Of a stretch of DNA of 64,000 nucleotides, positions 10,356 to 22,353 are shown piece after piece (positions within the stretch are counted from its first letter, which is position 1; every line of letters begins with the position of its first letter). Both the position numbers and the translations under genes were made by a program. Origin of the DNA: Limnanthes douglasii subsp. nivea. Taxonomy: Eukaryota; Streptophyta; Magnoliopsida; Brassicales; Limnanthaceae. Below the pieces are notes generated by a model. It made no database searches and had not been told where the DNA came from. It saw only the letters and a program-made list of their open reading frames with translations. The DNA is taken from assembly GCA_036936605.1 (NCBI GenBank), contig JAUPFV010000002.1, positions 215,753,046 through 215,817,045 of the forward strand, written 5' to 3'.

Positions 10356-10691
10356 TGATAAGGAAGAAACTTATTGGGACTACGTGCCAGATCGATTAAA
10401 TATAAGGCTAATTTGACCTCGCATAAGTCTTGTAATATATGACAAACAAATGTGTAGAATTGATGGTATTTTGTGTAATAAATAATAACTATAGTTGAGA
10501 TTAGTGAAATGATGAAGGGAAATAGGCATAGATGGTCCATTAATATGGCATTTAGTTCTACAATCACTACTATATAAAGAGACAAAGGTGAATATTTATT
10601 ACTATATTCCTACTTTTGTCAACTACTCTCTTTAGATTATGACTCTCAAATATTTTAGACTCATATCCCCGAGAAATATTTGGAACTATCA
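10356..10691 (+). repeat. 3' LTR of element F
   Basis: 336 bp, TGATAAGGAAG ... GGAACTATCA. A purine-rich tract AAGACTAGTGGGCTAC (10340-10355) precedes it, very like those of A and B. TATATAAA at 10571-10578. Its end matches the element B 5' LTR end (GGAACTATCA). No partner LTR is in the window. Confidence 0.75.
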
Positions 10692-12139
10692 CATATAAAA
10701 TTGGAAGTTTTTAGAGAAATAAATGTTTCAAATCAATTTTTTTATATTGTTCATTTTTTTATATTAGATATCTTTTGGTTTGCCTGTTTTAGAATTTAAA
10801 TTTATCGACCGATGTTGTTTTATTATATTGGGATGTCAATATAGTTTTTATGTTGTTATTGTTTATTTTTAGACGATGTTTTTATTTTGATGTTGTAATT
10901 ATTTTATTTCGGACGACGATGTTTTTTTGTTTTCTATTTGTTTCGGATGACGGTGTAGTTATGCTGTTTTTGTTTTATTCTGAATGAAATTGTGCTCTTA
11001 TTATTTTTATTGGAATCCATTAATTTATTAGCTATTATATTATTAAAAAATAATTAATTTTTTAAATAATGATTTTATAGTAAGTAATTTGATAACAATA
11101 ATAATCATATCTTTATTCAAAATAATCATATCCTATTTCTTTTGAGACAATGATTTTTTGAAAACAACGCAATCATTGGCAAATAAACATGTTACATTGC
11201 ATGCCGAAGTTCGTATCCATGCCGTGATTGGCGTAGCCAGGATTTAAACCTTATGGTGTCCTCGTTATTGTCCAAAAAATATTTCCTATGGTATACTGGT
11301 TATTGTCTAAAAAATATTTCTTTTGTAGTGGTAGTTGTAAAATGGCGTTGTAACATATTTTCATTTTACATCTATATAAAAGTTGTTTATTTGTTTAAGT
11401 GAGTTTTCCATATTATTTTTGTCAACACTTTGAAGTACTATTATAACATACGAAAATAGAAGTTGACTAGTAGATGTATTGGTTAGGACATCTATAATTA
11501 GTGAACTTGAGATGCTATGTTGTTAGGGTTTGATCAGGTTTTAGTTTGAGTTTTTTTGCAGTATACAGAGACTAATATATGTATTAATTTAGACATGTAT
11601 TGTTAGTGAACTCAAGAACCTATGTTGTTACGGTTTGATTCGTAAAGCAAAATAAAATAATTATAATTTATGCAGGTCTATTTGTTTCGAAATTGAACCC
11701 CACAAATCTCTATCTTAAGAAAAAATATAGATCAACCAATGTTAATCTTCGTAAGTAGTGAATAATAATATAAGATATGTAGTAAAGCTTCAATTTTCAG
11801 AATTAATAGAGTTTTCTAATTATAATAAAAGAACAATTGTTCTAAAAGATTTTATCTTAGTGACGACAGATGAACCAACCCGTATGCTAATCAGATTTAT
11901 ATAAATTTATATTATTTTTTTGAATCAACATATTCATAAATAAATAATATATAATAAAAATATATATTATATTATTTTTTAGTTAAGATATTTATTTATA
12001 GTAAAATAATATAGATAATTAATTTATATATAATAAAAAATAAATGATATGCTAATGTTCTTATTTTATTTTTATATATATATGATAAAATAAATAATAA
12101 GAATTTAATTTAACTCAAAAATCAAAAGGACTTAGATTC

Positions 12140-12210
12140 CGTTACTGGGTCTCAAACCTAGTATCTGTGGTTCCTAACGAGGATCTTTCCCAACTAGACT
12201 AAAGCATAAC
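12140..12210 (-). other. Possible tRNA-derived SINE head (pol III A and B boxes)
   Basis: On the minus strand TAGTCTAGTTGG (12190-12201) fits the A-box consensus and GGTTTGAGACC (12148-12158) fits the B box, about 30 nt apart. No clear SINE tail or target duplication was found, so this may be coincidence. Confidence 0.3.
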
Positions 12211-12301
12211 TTTTGGATTATGTATTAAGTATATTATTTATCCAGCTAAAAATTGGTGGGCAACATTATGTTTATCTAAGCAAATATCATGCTAGTTATT
12301 A

Positions 12302-12575
12302 TTCTTTCCGTCATTTTATATTTGACGTTTTAAGAAAATACATTTGTTCCAATACAATTAACGTTTCCAAATATCAAGGTGGTATTAATAGTTATATATC
12401 ATTTCTATCCCCTCTTATTTAAATAATTTACTTTAATCTTGTTCTCTATCTCTATTTATCATAAAGGTTATTTATGGAAATTAAAAACATTTTTTTATAA
12501 TTTCAAAACTAATGATAGTCTTTCTTAATTAATGTGGATATCCCTAAAACGTCAAATATAGTGGGACAAAAGGAG
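12302..12575. mobile_element. Stowaway-like (Tc1/mariner) MITE
   Basis: 274 bp. The left end reads TTCTTTCCGTCAT...TATTTGACGTTTTAAG; the right end reads, reversed, CTCCTTTTGTCCCACTATATTTGACGTTTTAGGG. These imperfect inverted repeats carry the Stowaway signature CTCC...GTCCC. TA dinucleotides flank it (12300-12301, 12576-12577). No coding capacity. Confidence 0.75.
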
Positions 12576-12881
12576 TATATATTTCATATCGGTATAGGAT
12601 TCGATTATCGTATGGTTGTGGTAAAACATTATAAAGAATAATGTGCTTCTCTAACAATTATATTTTATTAAAAAAAAACATAAACCAAAATGACTGAATT
12701 TTGATTATTATCCATTACGTGTCAGTTTTTTATTAAAGATTTCAAATTTTGTTATCATTCATTTTAAAGTCTATATATTTGCCATTCATCTTTCACATAT
12801 CCAACCAAAATGAAAAATGAGATATAAAATATGAAGTTGATCGATATGGAAAATAAAATTATAATAAGATAATCGTCAAAT

Positions 12882-13201
12882 TGATAAAGAAAGTCTTTTA
12901 GGAGAAATTAGTAATTATGTATTGCAAAACAGATCAATTTATAAAAAATAATAGACTGAATATAGGACCACAATTAGTAAATTGTTAGACTTGTGGGACT
13001 TACTATTTATACTATAAAAGCACCATTTTTTTGGAAATGGATGATTGATTTAAAAATTGAGAAATTATTACTCTTACTTTCTCTCTTTTAAAATACAACT
13101 TTCTATTTCTAAAATATTGACTAAGTAATCTGAATAACAAATTTAGTCCTCTAAATTTTTTTTTACCCTAAAACCTCCTCCAAATATTTTCGGAACTATC
13201 A
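12882..13201 (+). repeat. 5' LTR of element B
   Basis: 320 bp, TGATAAAG ... GGAACTATCA. TATAAAAG at 13013-13020. It lacks 45 bp present in the 3' LTR, removed between two ATAAAG repeats. Confidence 0.85.
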
Positions 13202-13202
13202 T

Positions 13203-13220
13203 TGACGCCGTTTGTGGGAA
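13203..13220 (+). promoter_or_regulatory. Primer-binding site of element B
   Basis: TGACGCCGTTTGTGGGAA just after the LTR, a variant of TGGCGCCGTCTGTGGGAA seen in many plant Gypsy elements and close to element A's TGGTGTCGTCTGTGGGAA. The cognate tRNA (possibly tRNA-Asp) is an inference. Confidence 0.6.
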
Positions 13221-13277
13221 ACGATTTGGCACCTAGAATCGTCTTCCAAAACCTTGTTGAAATTTTGAAAGAAAGTG

Positions 13278-15682
13278 ATGGAAATTCGAGGAGATTTAGA
13301 CATTAATAATGATTTGGTAATTGGAAAAGAGTTTGAAGGTAACCCTATTGAGAATAATATGGAAATCAATAAACAACATGATGATTAGCACACTGGTGAA
13401 ATTTTGGAAGAGTTTATGTTGATCGCTTGGAGAAATGAGTTTGTAGAAGAAATCGAGAAGCTGAATTCTGAAAGAGACGCAACGATTGCTTCTAAGAAAA
13501 TTTGGTCTGAAGAGAAAATAAAACTGAGAAAGATGAATCAGATCATCATCATCGGAGCAATAGAAATGATAGATAACGGAGGCACCAACGTTATTCTCCG
13601 AGAAAAAAGTTGAAGCCAAGGTACATGTATGAATCCTCTGTGTTAAGTGACTATTCACTCTATGACTTCAGTGAATCTTCTCCAGAAATAAATTATTGTA
13701 CGCAGGACAGTAAAAAGAAATATTCGAAGATGCATAGAAAAGAGCATCGATAGCTTCATCACACTAAAGATTTGAAAGGGAAAGATCAGGCTTCTGAGGA
13801 CTATGTCAAGAAAGATAACATCGTACATGTTCAAAACCAACCAGGAAGTCAAAATTTTGAGTATCGTGTAAGTAATCAATACACAGCTCCTTCCGAGAAG
13901 GGTCTCTATGCGATGGCTCATAAAAGTCCAAGAGCTAATATTTACAGAGCATGTCATAATTGGAGGTGTTCTCCTTTGTCTGCAGAGATACGTTTTGGAA
14001 ATCTTCCAAAGCACTTTGACATTTCTAAGCTGGAAAAATTCGATGGGACGCAAGACCCTGATAGTCATATTGAGAAATTCAAAAAATTCATGATTAATTT
14101 TGATGATGATGATAAGTTGTTGTGCAACGCTTTCTCTCAAACCTTTAAGAGATTAGCTTCAAAGTGGTATAATTGACTCCCGCAAGGCTATATAAAAACC
14201 TTTTATTTGTTCTGGAATGATTTCCGAAATCATTTCGTGGGGAGTAAAATATTTCGAGCTAATGGAGACAACGTAATATATTGCAGACAAAAGGTTGGGG
14301 AAAGTTTGAAAAATTATACCAATAATTTTGTTAAGGCAAAAACTGATATGAAATACTGCATAGGTTTCGTGGCTTTAACAATGTATCAAATGAGGCTTCT
14401 CCCCGGAATATTGAAAGATACTATGGTTGAAAGTCAATCAATGAAATTTAGAGCTCTTCTTGATCAAGTCGAAAAAAGAACATTGGTAGAAGAAACCCAC
14501 GCATCAGAAATAGGATCTAGTGATCAGTTGAAATAGAATCAGTTTCAAATATATTTTGCTACTACTCAACCTACTCGAATAAATGTGCAACCTAAAACAA
14601 AAAATTAATATCCTCCGAGGCCCAGAGTAAATCAGCAACCGTATAGTACACAACACGTTACTTGGCCAATATCCAACAAGTGGATCTGACCCGATTATTT
14701 TACAGATTTGACCGAGTGTGTGGCTACTATATTTGATAAAAATCGTGGTCAGTGTATGGCTACAAATATGTTGACCATGACACAAATAAGTGTATTGCAT
14801 TGAATAAAAAATACAAGCATTAATTAAGAATGGAAAATTGACAGATTTTGTAAAAAAGAACTCCCACAAGAATTCAACAGTCAAAGAAATATAAAAAGAA
14901 GAAGAAATTGCATTGGTTAGTTTCGAGGAGATTGTTTCTTTTGATATTGCGACGGAGTGCTTCGATCCTAAAGAAAGGAGAAATGATATTGGCACGGTGG
15001 AATAAATTATTCAAGGTTAGTGATTTATGTGCATATTTTGAGTTTTTGGAAATTTTTGGGGGTGATACTATTGCAGGAAATTCGAACAGTTCCCGGAAAA
15101 GGCATATAGTCAGCTTGACTACTCAATTGGAAGTGGGTGCCTCGATCCATCAGCATCAAAATCCCTCCACAATAATTTGTTTTGAGGAAGATGATATGAG
15201 AAATGAGGCGGGACCACATGAAGATGCGGTAGTAATTGTAGCAGGGATAACTAGCTATTACGTGCAAAAAGTTTTAATTAACACATGAAGTTTTGCCAAT
15301 ATTATTTTTATGAGAACTTATAAGAAAATTATCGATCCTTCTGTTATCCGAGGGTCTGATAGAACTATTATGGGATTCACGGGGGTGACTGCTGAAGGGT
15401 TGGATAATTTGAAAGTGTGGTTGAGTTAGGCCGGGGACCTTTCAGAAAAGAGGTTCAGATTTTGTTTATCATCGTAGATGCTCCTACATCTTATAACGCT
15501 ATTTTTATGAGGTCGTAGTTATCAAAGATGCATGATGTTATCTCTACAGTACATAAGTTTTTAAAGTATGTTGTGGGGAATAATATTAGGACAATTGGAA
15601 ACAACCAAAAAATGGCTAAGAATGCTACCGAATCGCTTTATCTTCTAAGCAAATTCGAGGGAATGAATCAGAGAAAGCATAT
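13278..15682 (+). pseudogene. gag-protease of element B (decayed)
   Basis: The start is the ATG at 13278 (MEIRGDLDIN). The capsid-like region at 13980-14540 includes LPKHFDISKLEKFDG, SHIEKFKKF, NHFVGSKIFRANGD and LPGILKDTMVE, each matching element A. The region before the zinc knuckle (KWI-stop-PDYFTDLTECVA) follows. The protease region near 15210-15310 reads GPHEDAVVIVAG ... VLINT-stop, where a functional aspartic protease has DTG, so the active site is lost. The frame reaches the protease/RT boundary at 15680-15682, where a TAT codon stands in place of element A's TAG. Stops include CGA-to-TGA at the KWYN and KWI motifs. Confidence 0.75.
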
Positions 15683-18600
15683 CAGCTAGCGGGGACTTCC
15701 TCAGAGCCAACCCCTTTTGATGACGCAAGGGAGTCCCACAGTCTGTTGGTTCCTGATGAAAATTATGAGGATCATGTGTACCCAAGAGGAAAAGGATTGA
15801 AGATTGGAACAATGTTATCTCCAGATTTAAGGGAAAGGTTGATAGAATTTTTATCGTCGAAATTGGACATGTTCACTTGGTGTTCTAAAGATGTAATTGT
15901 TGTCCCATCAGAAATTATTATTCATAAAATGTCAATCATGTACAATGTAAGACCAATAATTCAGAAATGGAGACCTTTCTCCCACGAGAAATATGAGGCG
16001 ATAGTTGCAAAGGTAGAGATTTTGACCCGAGTTGGGCATATTTTAGAATCTCAATATCCTTTGTGGGCAGCAAATCTGGTTTTGGTAACAAAAAGGAACG
16101 ACAAAATATCATTTTCCTATCCCACGGATTGATCACCTTGTAGACTCAACGTCAGGAAACTGATAGCTTTTTTTAATAGATGCTTATGCTGGCTATAATC
16201 AGATCAAGATGAATCCAAGGGATGAGGAGAACATTTCATTTATAATTGAAAGGGGTTTACATTATTATAAAGTAATGCTGTTTGAGTTGAAAAATATAGG
16301 GGAAACTTATCAACGTCTAGTGACCAAAACTTTTGAGTCGCAAATTGGGAGAAACGTTGAAGTATATATTGAATATATGTTGGTTAAAAGTTTGAAGGAT
16401 GAAGATTATTTTGGTGATTAAGAGGAAAATTTTGTTAATTTGGAAAGGGTAAACTTGAAATTAAACTTAGAAAAGTGCACATATGGGGTCCGATCGGGAA
16501 AGTTCCTTGGGTATATAGTAAGTGAGAAAAGGATTGAAGCTGACCCAGTAGAGTTAAAAGCCCTTACATTTTTTATCCCTCCCCAGCATATTTAGGAAGT
16601 ATAAATATTAACGCGGATATTGGTAGCACTAAACAGATTTATATCTCGCTCTTCGGACAAATGCGCTCATTTTTCCAAGTACTAAAGGATGCAAATTGTT
16701 TCAATTAGACAAAAGAATGTTCAGAGGCTTTCCATCAGATTAAAGAACAACTTTCTTCACCAGAAATCCTTACTAAACCTTTTCTGGGAGAAAAATTGTT
16801 TGTTTACATAGCTGCTCAGATTGTGTTGTATGTGTCGTGCTAATTCGAGAAGAGAATAATGTACCAAAGCCAGTATACTACATCATCAAAACTTTATTGG
16901 ATGCAGAAAAACGATATTTGAAGTTAGAGAAATTGGCTATTGCATTAGTAATTATTGCTCAAAAAATGAGGCTATATTTTCAACCTCACTCTATCATGGT
17001 ACGAATGTCTTTTCCATTAAAAATTATGTTACAAAGACCTGATATCTCGGGGAAAATGACTAAATTTTCAGTTGAATTAGGGGATTTTGATATTGAATAC
17101 GAACCTAGCCATGGCAAATTGTTTAGTGGAGTTTTACTCTGAGCGGTCGGATATGAATATTGACAAGGATAATTTCGAGGTTTAATAGGTAATTCGAACG
17201 CATGGAGGTTCAAGTACATCAGGAAATAGGGCTGGGATACAGTTGGTTCTCCTACAAGGAATAACAATGTTTTAGGCCATTTGATTTAGGTTCAGAGCAA
17301 CAAATAATGAAGCGGAATATGAAACAGCTCTAGCAGGGTTAAGGCTTGCACAAATTTATGGGGCTAAAAAAGTTAAGATGATCAGTAATTCATAGCTCTT
17401 TGTTATCCATGCATCTGTATAGTCCAAGGCTCGAAAATATCATCAAGTAAAGTACTTGAAAGCACTAAAAGACTTATCTTTAGGCTTAAAAAAAATCAGT
17501 TATGAGCATGTTCGAAGAGAAGAAAACTCTGTGGCAGATTCTTGGGCGTACTCTGAGAAATATCCGGTGGATCATTACATTATAAAGTCCATTAATTATT
17601 AAAAATTTAGAGCATATAATTGGGATTATTGATGAAGACATTCAAGTATCTTTTTATGAGAAGGAAGATTGGAGGCAAGACATCATCAAGGTTTTCGAGA
17701 AAGATGAGTTACCAATCGACAAATCATTATCTAAAAAAATGTGTTTCAAATATTATGGGTATATTATCCTTGGAGGCGTCTTGTACAAGAAATCTTTCAA
17801 GAGATCTTTACTCCGATGTTTGAGTAAAATCGAATCACAAATGATATTATCAGAGCTTGACGATGGAGAAGGATCGATACATTATGGGTATAAAGCATTC
17901 ATCAGAAGAGTATTTTTGGCAAGATACTAGTGGCCCACGATTTCATCTGATGCAAAAGAACTGGTTAAAAAATGTGATACCCGTCAAAGGTTTTCTAATG
18001 TAATTCATAAGCCAGAAGTTCCCTTCGAAATTATATTAGAAGCATTGCCATTTGACCGATGAGGTATAGATCTTGTGGGTCCTCTTCCAATGGCTTCCGG
18101 GGGACGGCAGACGATAATTTTGGCAGTAAATTATTTCTCTAAATGGGTGGAGGCAGAGCCTTTAGCAGGAACAAAGGCCAACGATGTAATCAAATTTATC
18201 ACTTTGAATATTTGTTGTCGTTTGGGGTCCCACTGAAAATCATTACAGATAATGGGCCTTAGTTCGCTAACAAAGATTTGAAGAACTTTTGTAAGTCTCG
18301 AGGGATACAACAATATTTTTCAAAACAATTTCACCCACAAGCCAATGGGCAAGTAGAAGTTACTAATCAAACAATTTTTAATGGGTTGAAGAAAAATTTG
18401 GAAAGAAAGGCAGGAAAATGGCTTGATTATTTGCAATAAGTTCTTTGGGCATATCGTACAACTCCTCGGACAACAATGTCAGAATCACCGTTTGCATTAG
18501 TATATGAGATTGATGTTATAGTACCATATGAAGTTGTGTTTCCTTCCTACCGTGTCATGACATATTCCGAGTCTAATGATATAAGTAGGGCAGTGAAGCT

Positions 18601-18709
18601 AGATTTGGTTGAAGAAAAAAGAAGGCGAGCGCAGATTAAGAAGGCTAGATTTGGGTCTAGAAGGTCTTCCAACGAAAGTTGGTCTACAAGTATCAAATTT
18701 TGGACCTAG
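15683..18709 (+). pseudogene. Polymerase of element B: reverse transcriptase, RNase H, integrase (decayed)
   Basis: Domain order is intact. RT spans about 15740-16800 (SSKLDMFTWCSKDV, then DAYAGYNQIKM, then EVYIEYMLVKS, where the catalytic YIDD reads YIEY). The RNase H region is about 16800-17560. The integrase spans about 17560-18709: zinc-binding region (LDDGEGSIHYGYKAF), GIDLVGPLPMASGGRQTI, WVEAEPLAGTKA and TPRTTMSESPFALVY. The altered catalytic motif, many stops and frameshifts show it is dead. It preserves the integrase core that the younger element A has lost. Confidence 0.8.
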
Positions 18710-18890
18710 AAGGTCTTCCAACAAAATTTGGTCTACAATTATTAAATTTTGGGCTTAGAAGGTCTTCCAACGAAAGTTGATTTACAACTATAAATTTTGG
18801 CCTAAAGGGTCTTCCGACGAAAGTTGGGTTTCAACTATTAAAATTTTGGACCTATAAAGTTTTCCAACATAGTTGGTCTATATTATTCGA
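18650..18890. repeat. Tandem array, 49-bp unit, 5 copies (element B 3' region)
   Basis: GGTCTTCCAACGAAAGTTGG recurs at 18663, 18712, 18761, 18808 and (diverged) 18858. It lies directly after the polymerase end, in the slot used by arrays in A, C and E. A second short repeat (CTCGAA.TTCAAGAGGAC) follows at 18960-19035. Confidence 0.85.
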
Positions 18891-18954
18891 AGAATTTTGA
18901 AAATATAAATAAAAGATAATATTTCATGAATTAGGAACTGGTACAAAATATGCC

Positions 18955-21428
18955 TTGGACTTTTACAAACAATTCCTCGAAATTCAAGAGGACTTTTACA
19001 AACCGTGCCTCGAAGTTCAAGAGGACTTTTATAAATTTTTTACTCTGATGATTCAGAAGAATCACTATCATCGGATTCTGATTCTTCGTTTTCACTTTCA
19101 CTCAGTGATAACCCCTGAGGGAGAAATTTGGCAGGGATACATCCCTAGAAACTCTCCAAGTTAAGATCAGGGTAGCGTTCGTGAATCTCTTAAATTAGTG
19201 CACACCTAACAATTGCATCTCTCAAATTCAATTTGTCAACACACTTAGCACCATAAATTTCAACAACGTTGTATTTATCTTTTTTGACATTAGCCAAGAT
19301 GAGTTGTTTCTCTTTTACGACTCTCTCAAAATATTTGAAGGATTTGTTAAAATCATCAGAGGCTAAGCTGTTGATTCCTTGTAAGCTGCAATAAGCTCGT
19401 CTTTAGCGGCATTCTAATCTGCGTAAAGATCTCTTTCTTGTGACAACATTTTTTGAGGAGCAGGTCATAATGTCCGGATACAACAAGATTTTTGAAGATC
19501 GAATTAGCTTGTTGTTCAAGAGTTGGATTTTGTTGCTTGAGTTCTTCGAGTTCTGATTTGTCCTTTGAAGGCTCAGATTTGTAATAACTTTTTCGATCCT
19601 TAAGATACTGCATATGTTTTCCAATAGAGATAGAGGAATGGAGATATAGAGAAATCATCTTCTAAATGAATTTCAAAGGAGATGGATGGGGATCCCTCTT
19701 CAAAAGTATTCAGTGGTGAGGAGTTAGTTGGTTGAATATTTTATTGTAGCTCTTGAAAATTCATGTTAGCCAGTGGAAGCTGAATGGTTTCAGACCCGGT
19801 AGTCACTTTTTCTGGGGAAGTATCAACTTGATCATTCTTTTTGGTTTCTGGGGAGAAAATATCACCAGAAACTTCTGGAATATCTTCAGAGACAGTCTTC
19901 AATTTGTTTTGGCACTTCTTCTTGAGAGAAGTCTGAATATGAAGTTTCTTTTTTTAGGGGGTATAAGACTTTTTGAGTTTATCAGGATTCCCTACTTTCG
20001 AGCTTTTAATTGCGTTCGTTTCTTTTTGTGTTTTGGTAGAAGATTCTTCCATTTCTTAGGCGTCCGTTTTTGTGTGTGTTTTGGCATAAACTTCTTTCAT
20101 TTCTGAAGGGATATATGATTCTTCATCCAAATGAATTTTAGCCATATCTCTTGTTGGAAGAAAAACTAGTACGTCTTTCTCGTCCAGTCTATCGAACATG
20201 TCTTGTTGCGGAGGGGGGGGGGAGGAGACCATGAGCTCTTCTAACGATAGCCTTTCTGACGGGTTAAATCTCCACATTTGGCTTTTAGCAAGATTCTTTG
20301 GGGTAAAACAAAGCCAAAATTTGTTGAGCCAAGCAGTCTTGGCTCACAGACCCCATTAAAAAAAAATATCCTTTGCGCGACGAAGGAAGTCAGTGTAGGC
20401 CTTGGATATGCCACTCATTGCTATTTATATGTAAATGAAATATAAGAACTAATAAAGAAAAACAAACTAAATATTTGAAGTACAGTGTGAAAGAAATCAT
20501 ACCTTTGTTTGTCCATATAAGTGAAATTTTGCGAGGGTTACTAGTAGTAGCCTCAGATCCTGTTTCCCAGAGCCCTGAGAAAAAAAGGAAGCGTAGTTTT
20601 CATTTTTTATCCCCTTCGAGCATAATTTTAACTACCTTTCGATCACGTCCGAAGGTAATATAATAGAACGGGAAATAAGGATTATTTGCCAAACCAGAGA
20701 GGGTAATTAATATCTCTAATGAAAAAGGAATCCCCAAAATCCTGGAGGCTATGATGCAGGCCGTAAGGGTGAATCAAATATTGGGTCCAGCTTGAGTAGG
20801 GCATAGGTCAATCTTGGAAATATACTCCATGAAGAAAGGGTCCAACGGATAATGTAGTCCCTAATTCATTATTTCAGTGTATACTATCAGTTCATTATCT
20901 TTAAATGATAGTAGATTTTCTCCGACGGTTGGGAAGCAAATGGACATTGATGAAGGAATCCCCCATCGAAGTCTTAGTAGTTCCTTTTCAGATGGTTTGA
21001 AGTATTTATATTGGATTTTGTGTAAAGCCAATAAATTCCTATTATCGATAACTTTGAGGTTATTCCCCACTAAGGCACTAATCTTCGGGGGCGACATGAT
21101 ATCTTCCTTTGATTTAGTTTTTTCTTTGGGGAAGAATTATTGTCCCCAATTAGAGAACCATCAAATCCGGATATACTCTCAAGGGGACCTACAGTAGTAA
21201 TATTTTCCTCAATGGTTTGAGGAACTACAGAATTAGATGTTTATTCAAGAAGGTTTTCAGTAGTGATTTCTCTTCAAAATTTGGATAAGTAGTAACAGCT
21301 AAACTCCCTTTGGGAAAGTGAGTTTCTTTCTTGTCACAAGTTGTTTTTCCTTTTTTCTCGACCCTTGGAAAGTTGATTTCTGGAATTGACTCAAGAGGTT
21401 TCTTTTTTCATCCGAGTGGCATCGATGC
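18955..21428 (-). pseudogene. aORF of element B, distal part
   Basis: Continues from 30654-30941 across element A. The 21097-20861 frame reads KISALVGNN, LRWGIPSSMSICFPT and NELIVYTEIMN, followed by GLHYPLDPF..YISKIDLCP in another frame: the Transposase_28-like core. A candidate 82-bp GT-AG intron (20421-20502) sits where element D has one. After it come SKAYTDFLRRAK, WRFNPSERLSLEEL (aligning with element A) and a proline run encoded by a G tract at 20213-20222. The coiled coil is at 19658-19356 (SKDKSELEELKQQNP). Frameshifts and stops throughout. Confidence 0.65.
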
Positions 21429-21753
21429 TGATGAGTCAATAAATGTTTGGAAGAATATTTCGGATCTTGTGCTTGATATGACTAGAGAGAGAAAGTGTAG
21501 AGAGAGAGAGAATGTAATAGAATAATATTCAATGTCCCACCTACCAAGAAAGTGGGTCACCTTTTATACTAAAATAAGGTGGACCCATTAAAATCCTTGG
21601 TAGGCTGTTTACATAATTAATGAGACCCTTTGCCAAGTACCGTATTTACAAACTGGTCCCCGAGAAATCCTAAGTACATTAATAACTACACCAAGTATCT
21701 TTTGTTCACAATTAAACCCTCATTATTTATATCGGCGAATTCTACCCTCATCA
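21429..21753 (-). repeat. 3' LTR of element A
   Basis: 325 bp, partner of 30331-30653. Includes an AG microsatellite at 21500-21512 accounting for the 2-bp length difference. Confidence 0.95.
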
Positions 21754-21768
21754 GTAGCCCCCCAGTCT
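21754..21768 (-). promoter_or_regulatory. Polypurine tract of element A
   Basis: On the minus strand GACTGGGGGGCTAC abuts the 3' LTR start. GGGCTAC before TGAT is shared with the corresponding tracts of B and F. Confidence 0.75.
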
Positions 21769-22260
21769 TCGGGAGTTTCAGGAGCGGAGACTCATAGCCG
21801 AACCTACACCTATCGTCCGCAGTTTCCAGTGCTTCAGGCCAACGACTTATTCTTGGATGAATCATCCCTTTCCAAAAAGCGTCGGGCATTCGATGTTGCC
21901 CCTCCTGATCGGTCCCACGGGTGTTTGACGACACTCCCGAAGTACTTTTTTAATTGACTTTACCCGAGGGCAACACTCAGGTTCTACTAGACATTCCTCA
22001 TCAGGTCGGTTCCCGCGTTTTCTTGGGCTTCTATCCCTGGCCCCACTATGATGGGCCGGTTCTTCGCAGTGGATCGGGTCGAGAATGCCTATCTCATCAG
22101 TCGGTTCGAAGGGGCTAGCCTAGGTAAGCCTTCGTCAGAAGGCGGTCAACACGTGTCACCTGTTTATGGGATGCGTCCTTGCCAGACTAGTTTTTAGGGA
22201 GACTCTTCGTCTTCCCACTGTGCTTTTGTCGATTGGTATTCCTCGGTCGTTCAACGTCGC

Positions 22261-22270
22261 TTATAAATAC
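22261..22270 (+). promoter_or_regulatory. TATA box of the element A antisense ORF
   Basis: TTATAAATAC, 93 bp upstream of the aORF ATG and followed by a leader with TTTCTCTCAGAGG. Comparable TATA boxes precede the aORFs of B, C and D, so a dedicated antisense promoter is likely. Confidence 0.6.
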
Positions 22271-22353
22271 TTCACAACTCTTGATTTCTCTCAGAGGCAT
22301 TCTAGAGTAAGAAAGTGCTGTGAGATCATTTCTAGAGAGGGAATGTTTGTTTT

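Larger units (their letters stand above)
2600..10691 (+). mobile_element. Element F: left-truncated Tat-like Gypsy element interrupted by element D
   Basis: F keeps only its 3' end: an aORF on the minus strand (9699 down to 9229, then 3769 down to about 2600) and a 3' LTR (10356-10691) preceded by a purine-rich tract. Element D (3770-9228) sits inside the aORF. The protein homology continues across D: the part left of D aligns with the aORF of B (EIATILGNN against KISALVGNN). Polymerase, gag and 5' LTR are not in the window. The left limit is approximate. Confidence 0.65.
10692..12881. other. AT-rich spacer, no gene recognised
   Basis: No credible ORF. 10800-11000 has T-rich repeats around GACGATGTTTTT and TTTCGGA that look like an old transposon end. 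11220-11300 has two copies of TTATTGTC.AAAAAATATTTC. It includes a tRNA-like box pair and a Stowaway-like MITE, listed separately. Confidence 0.6.
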
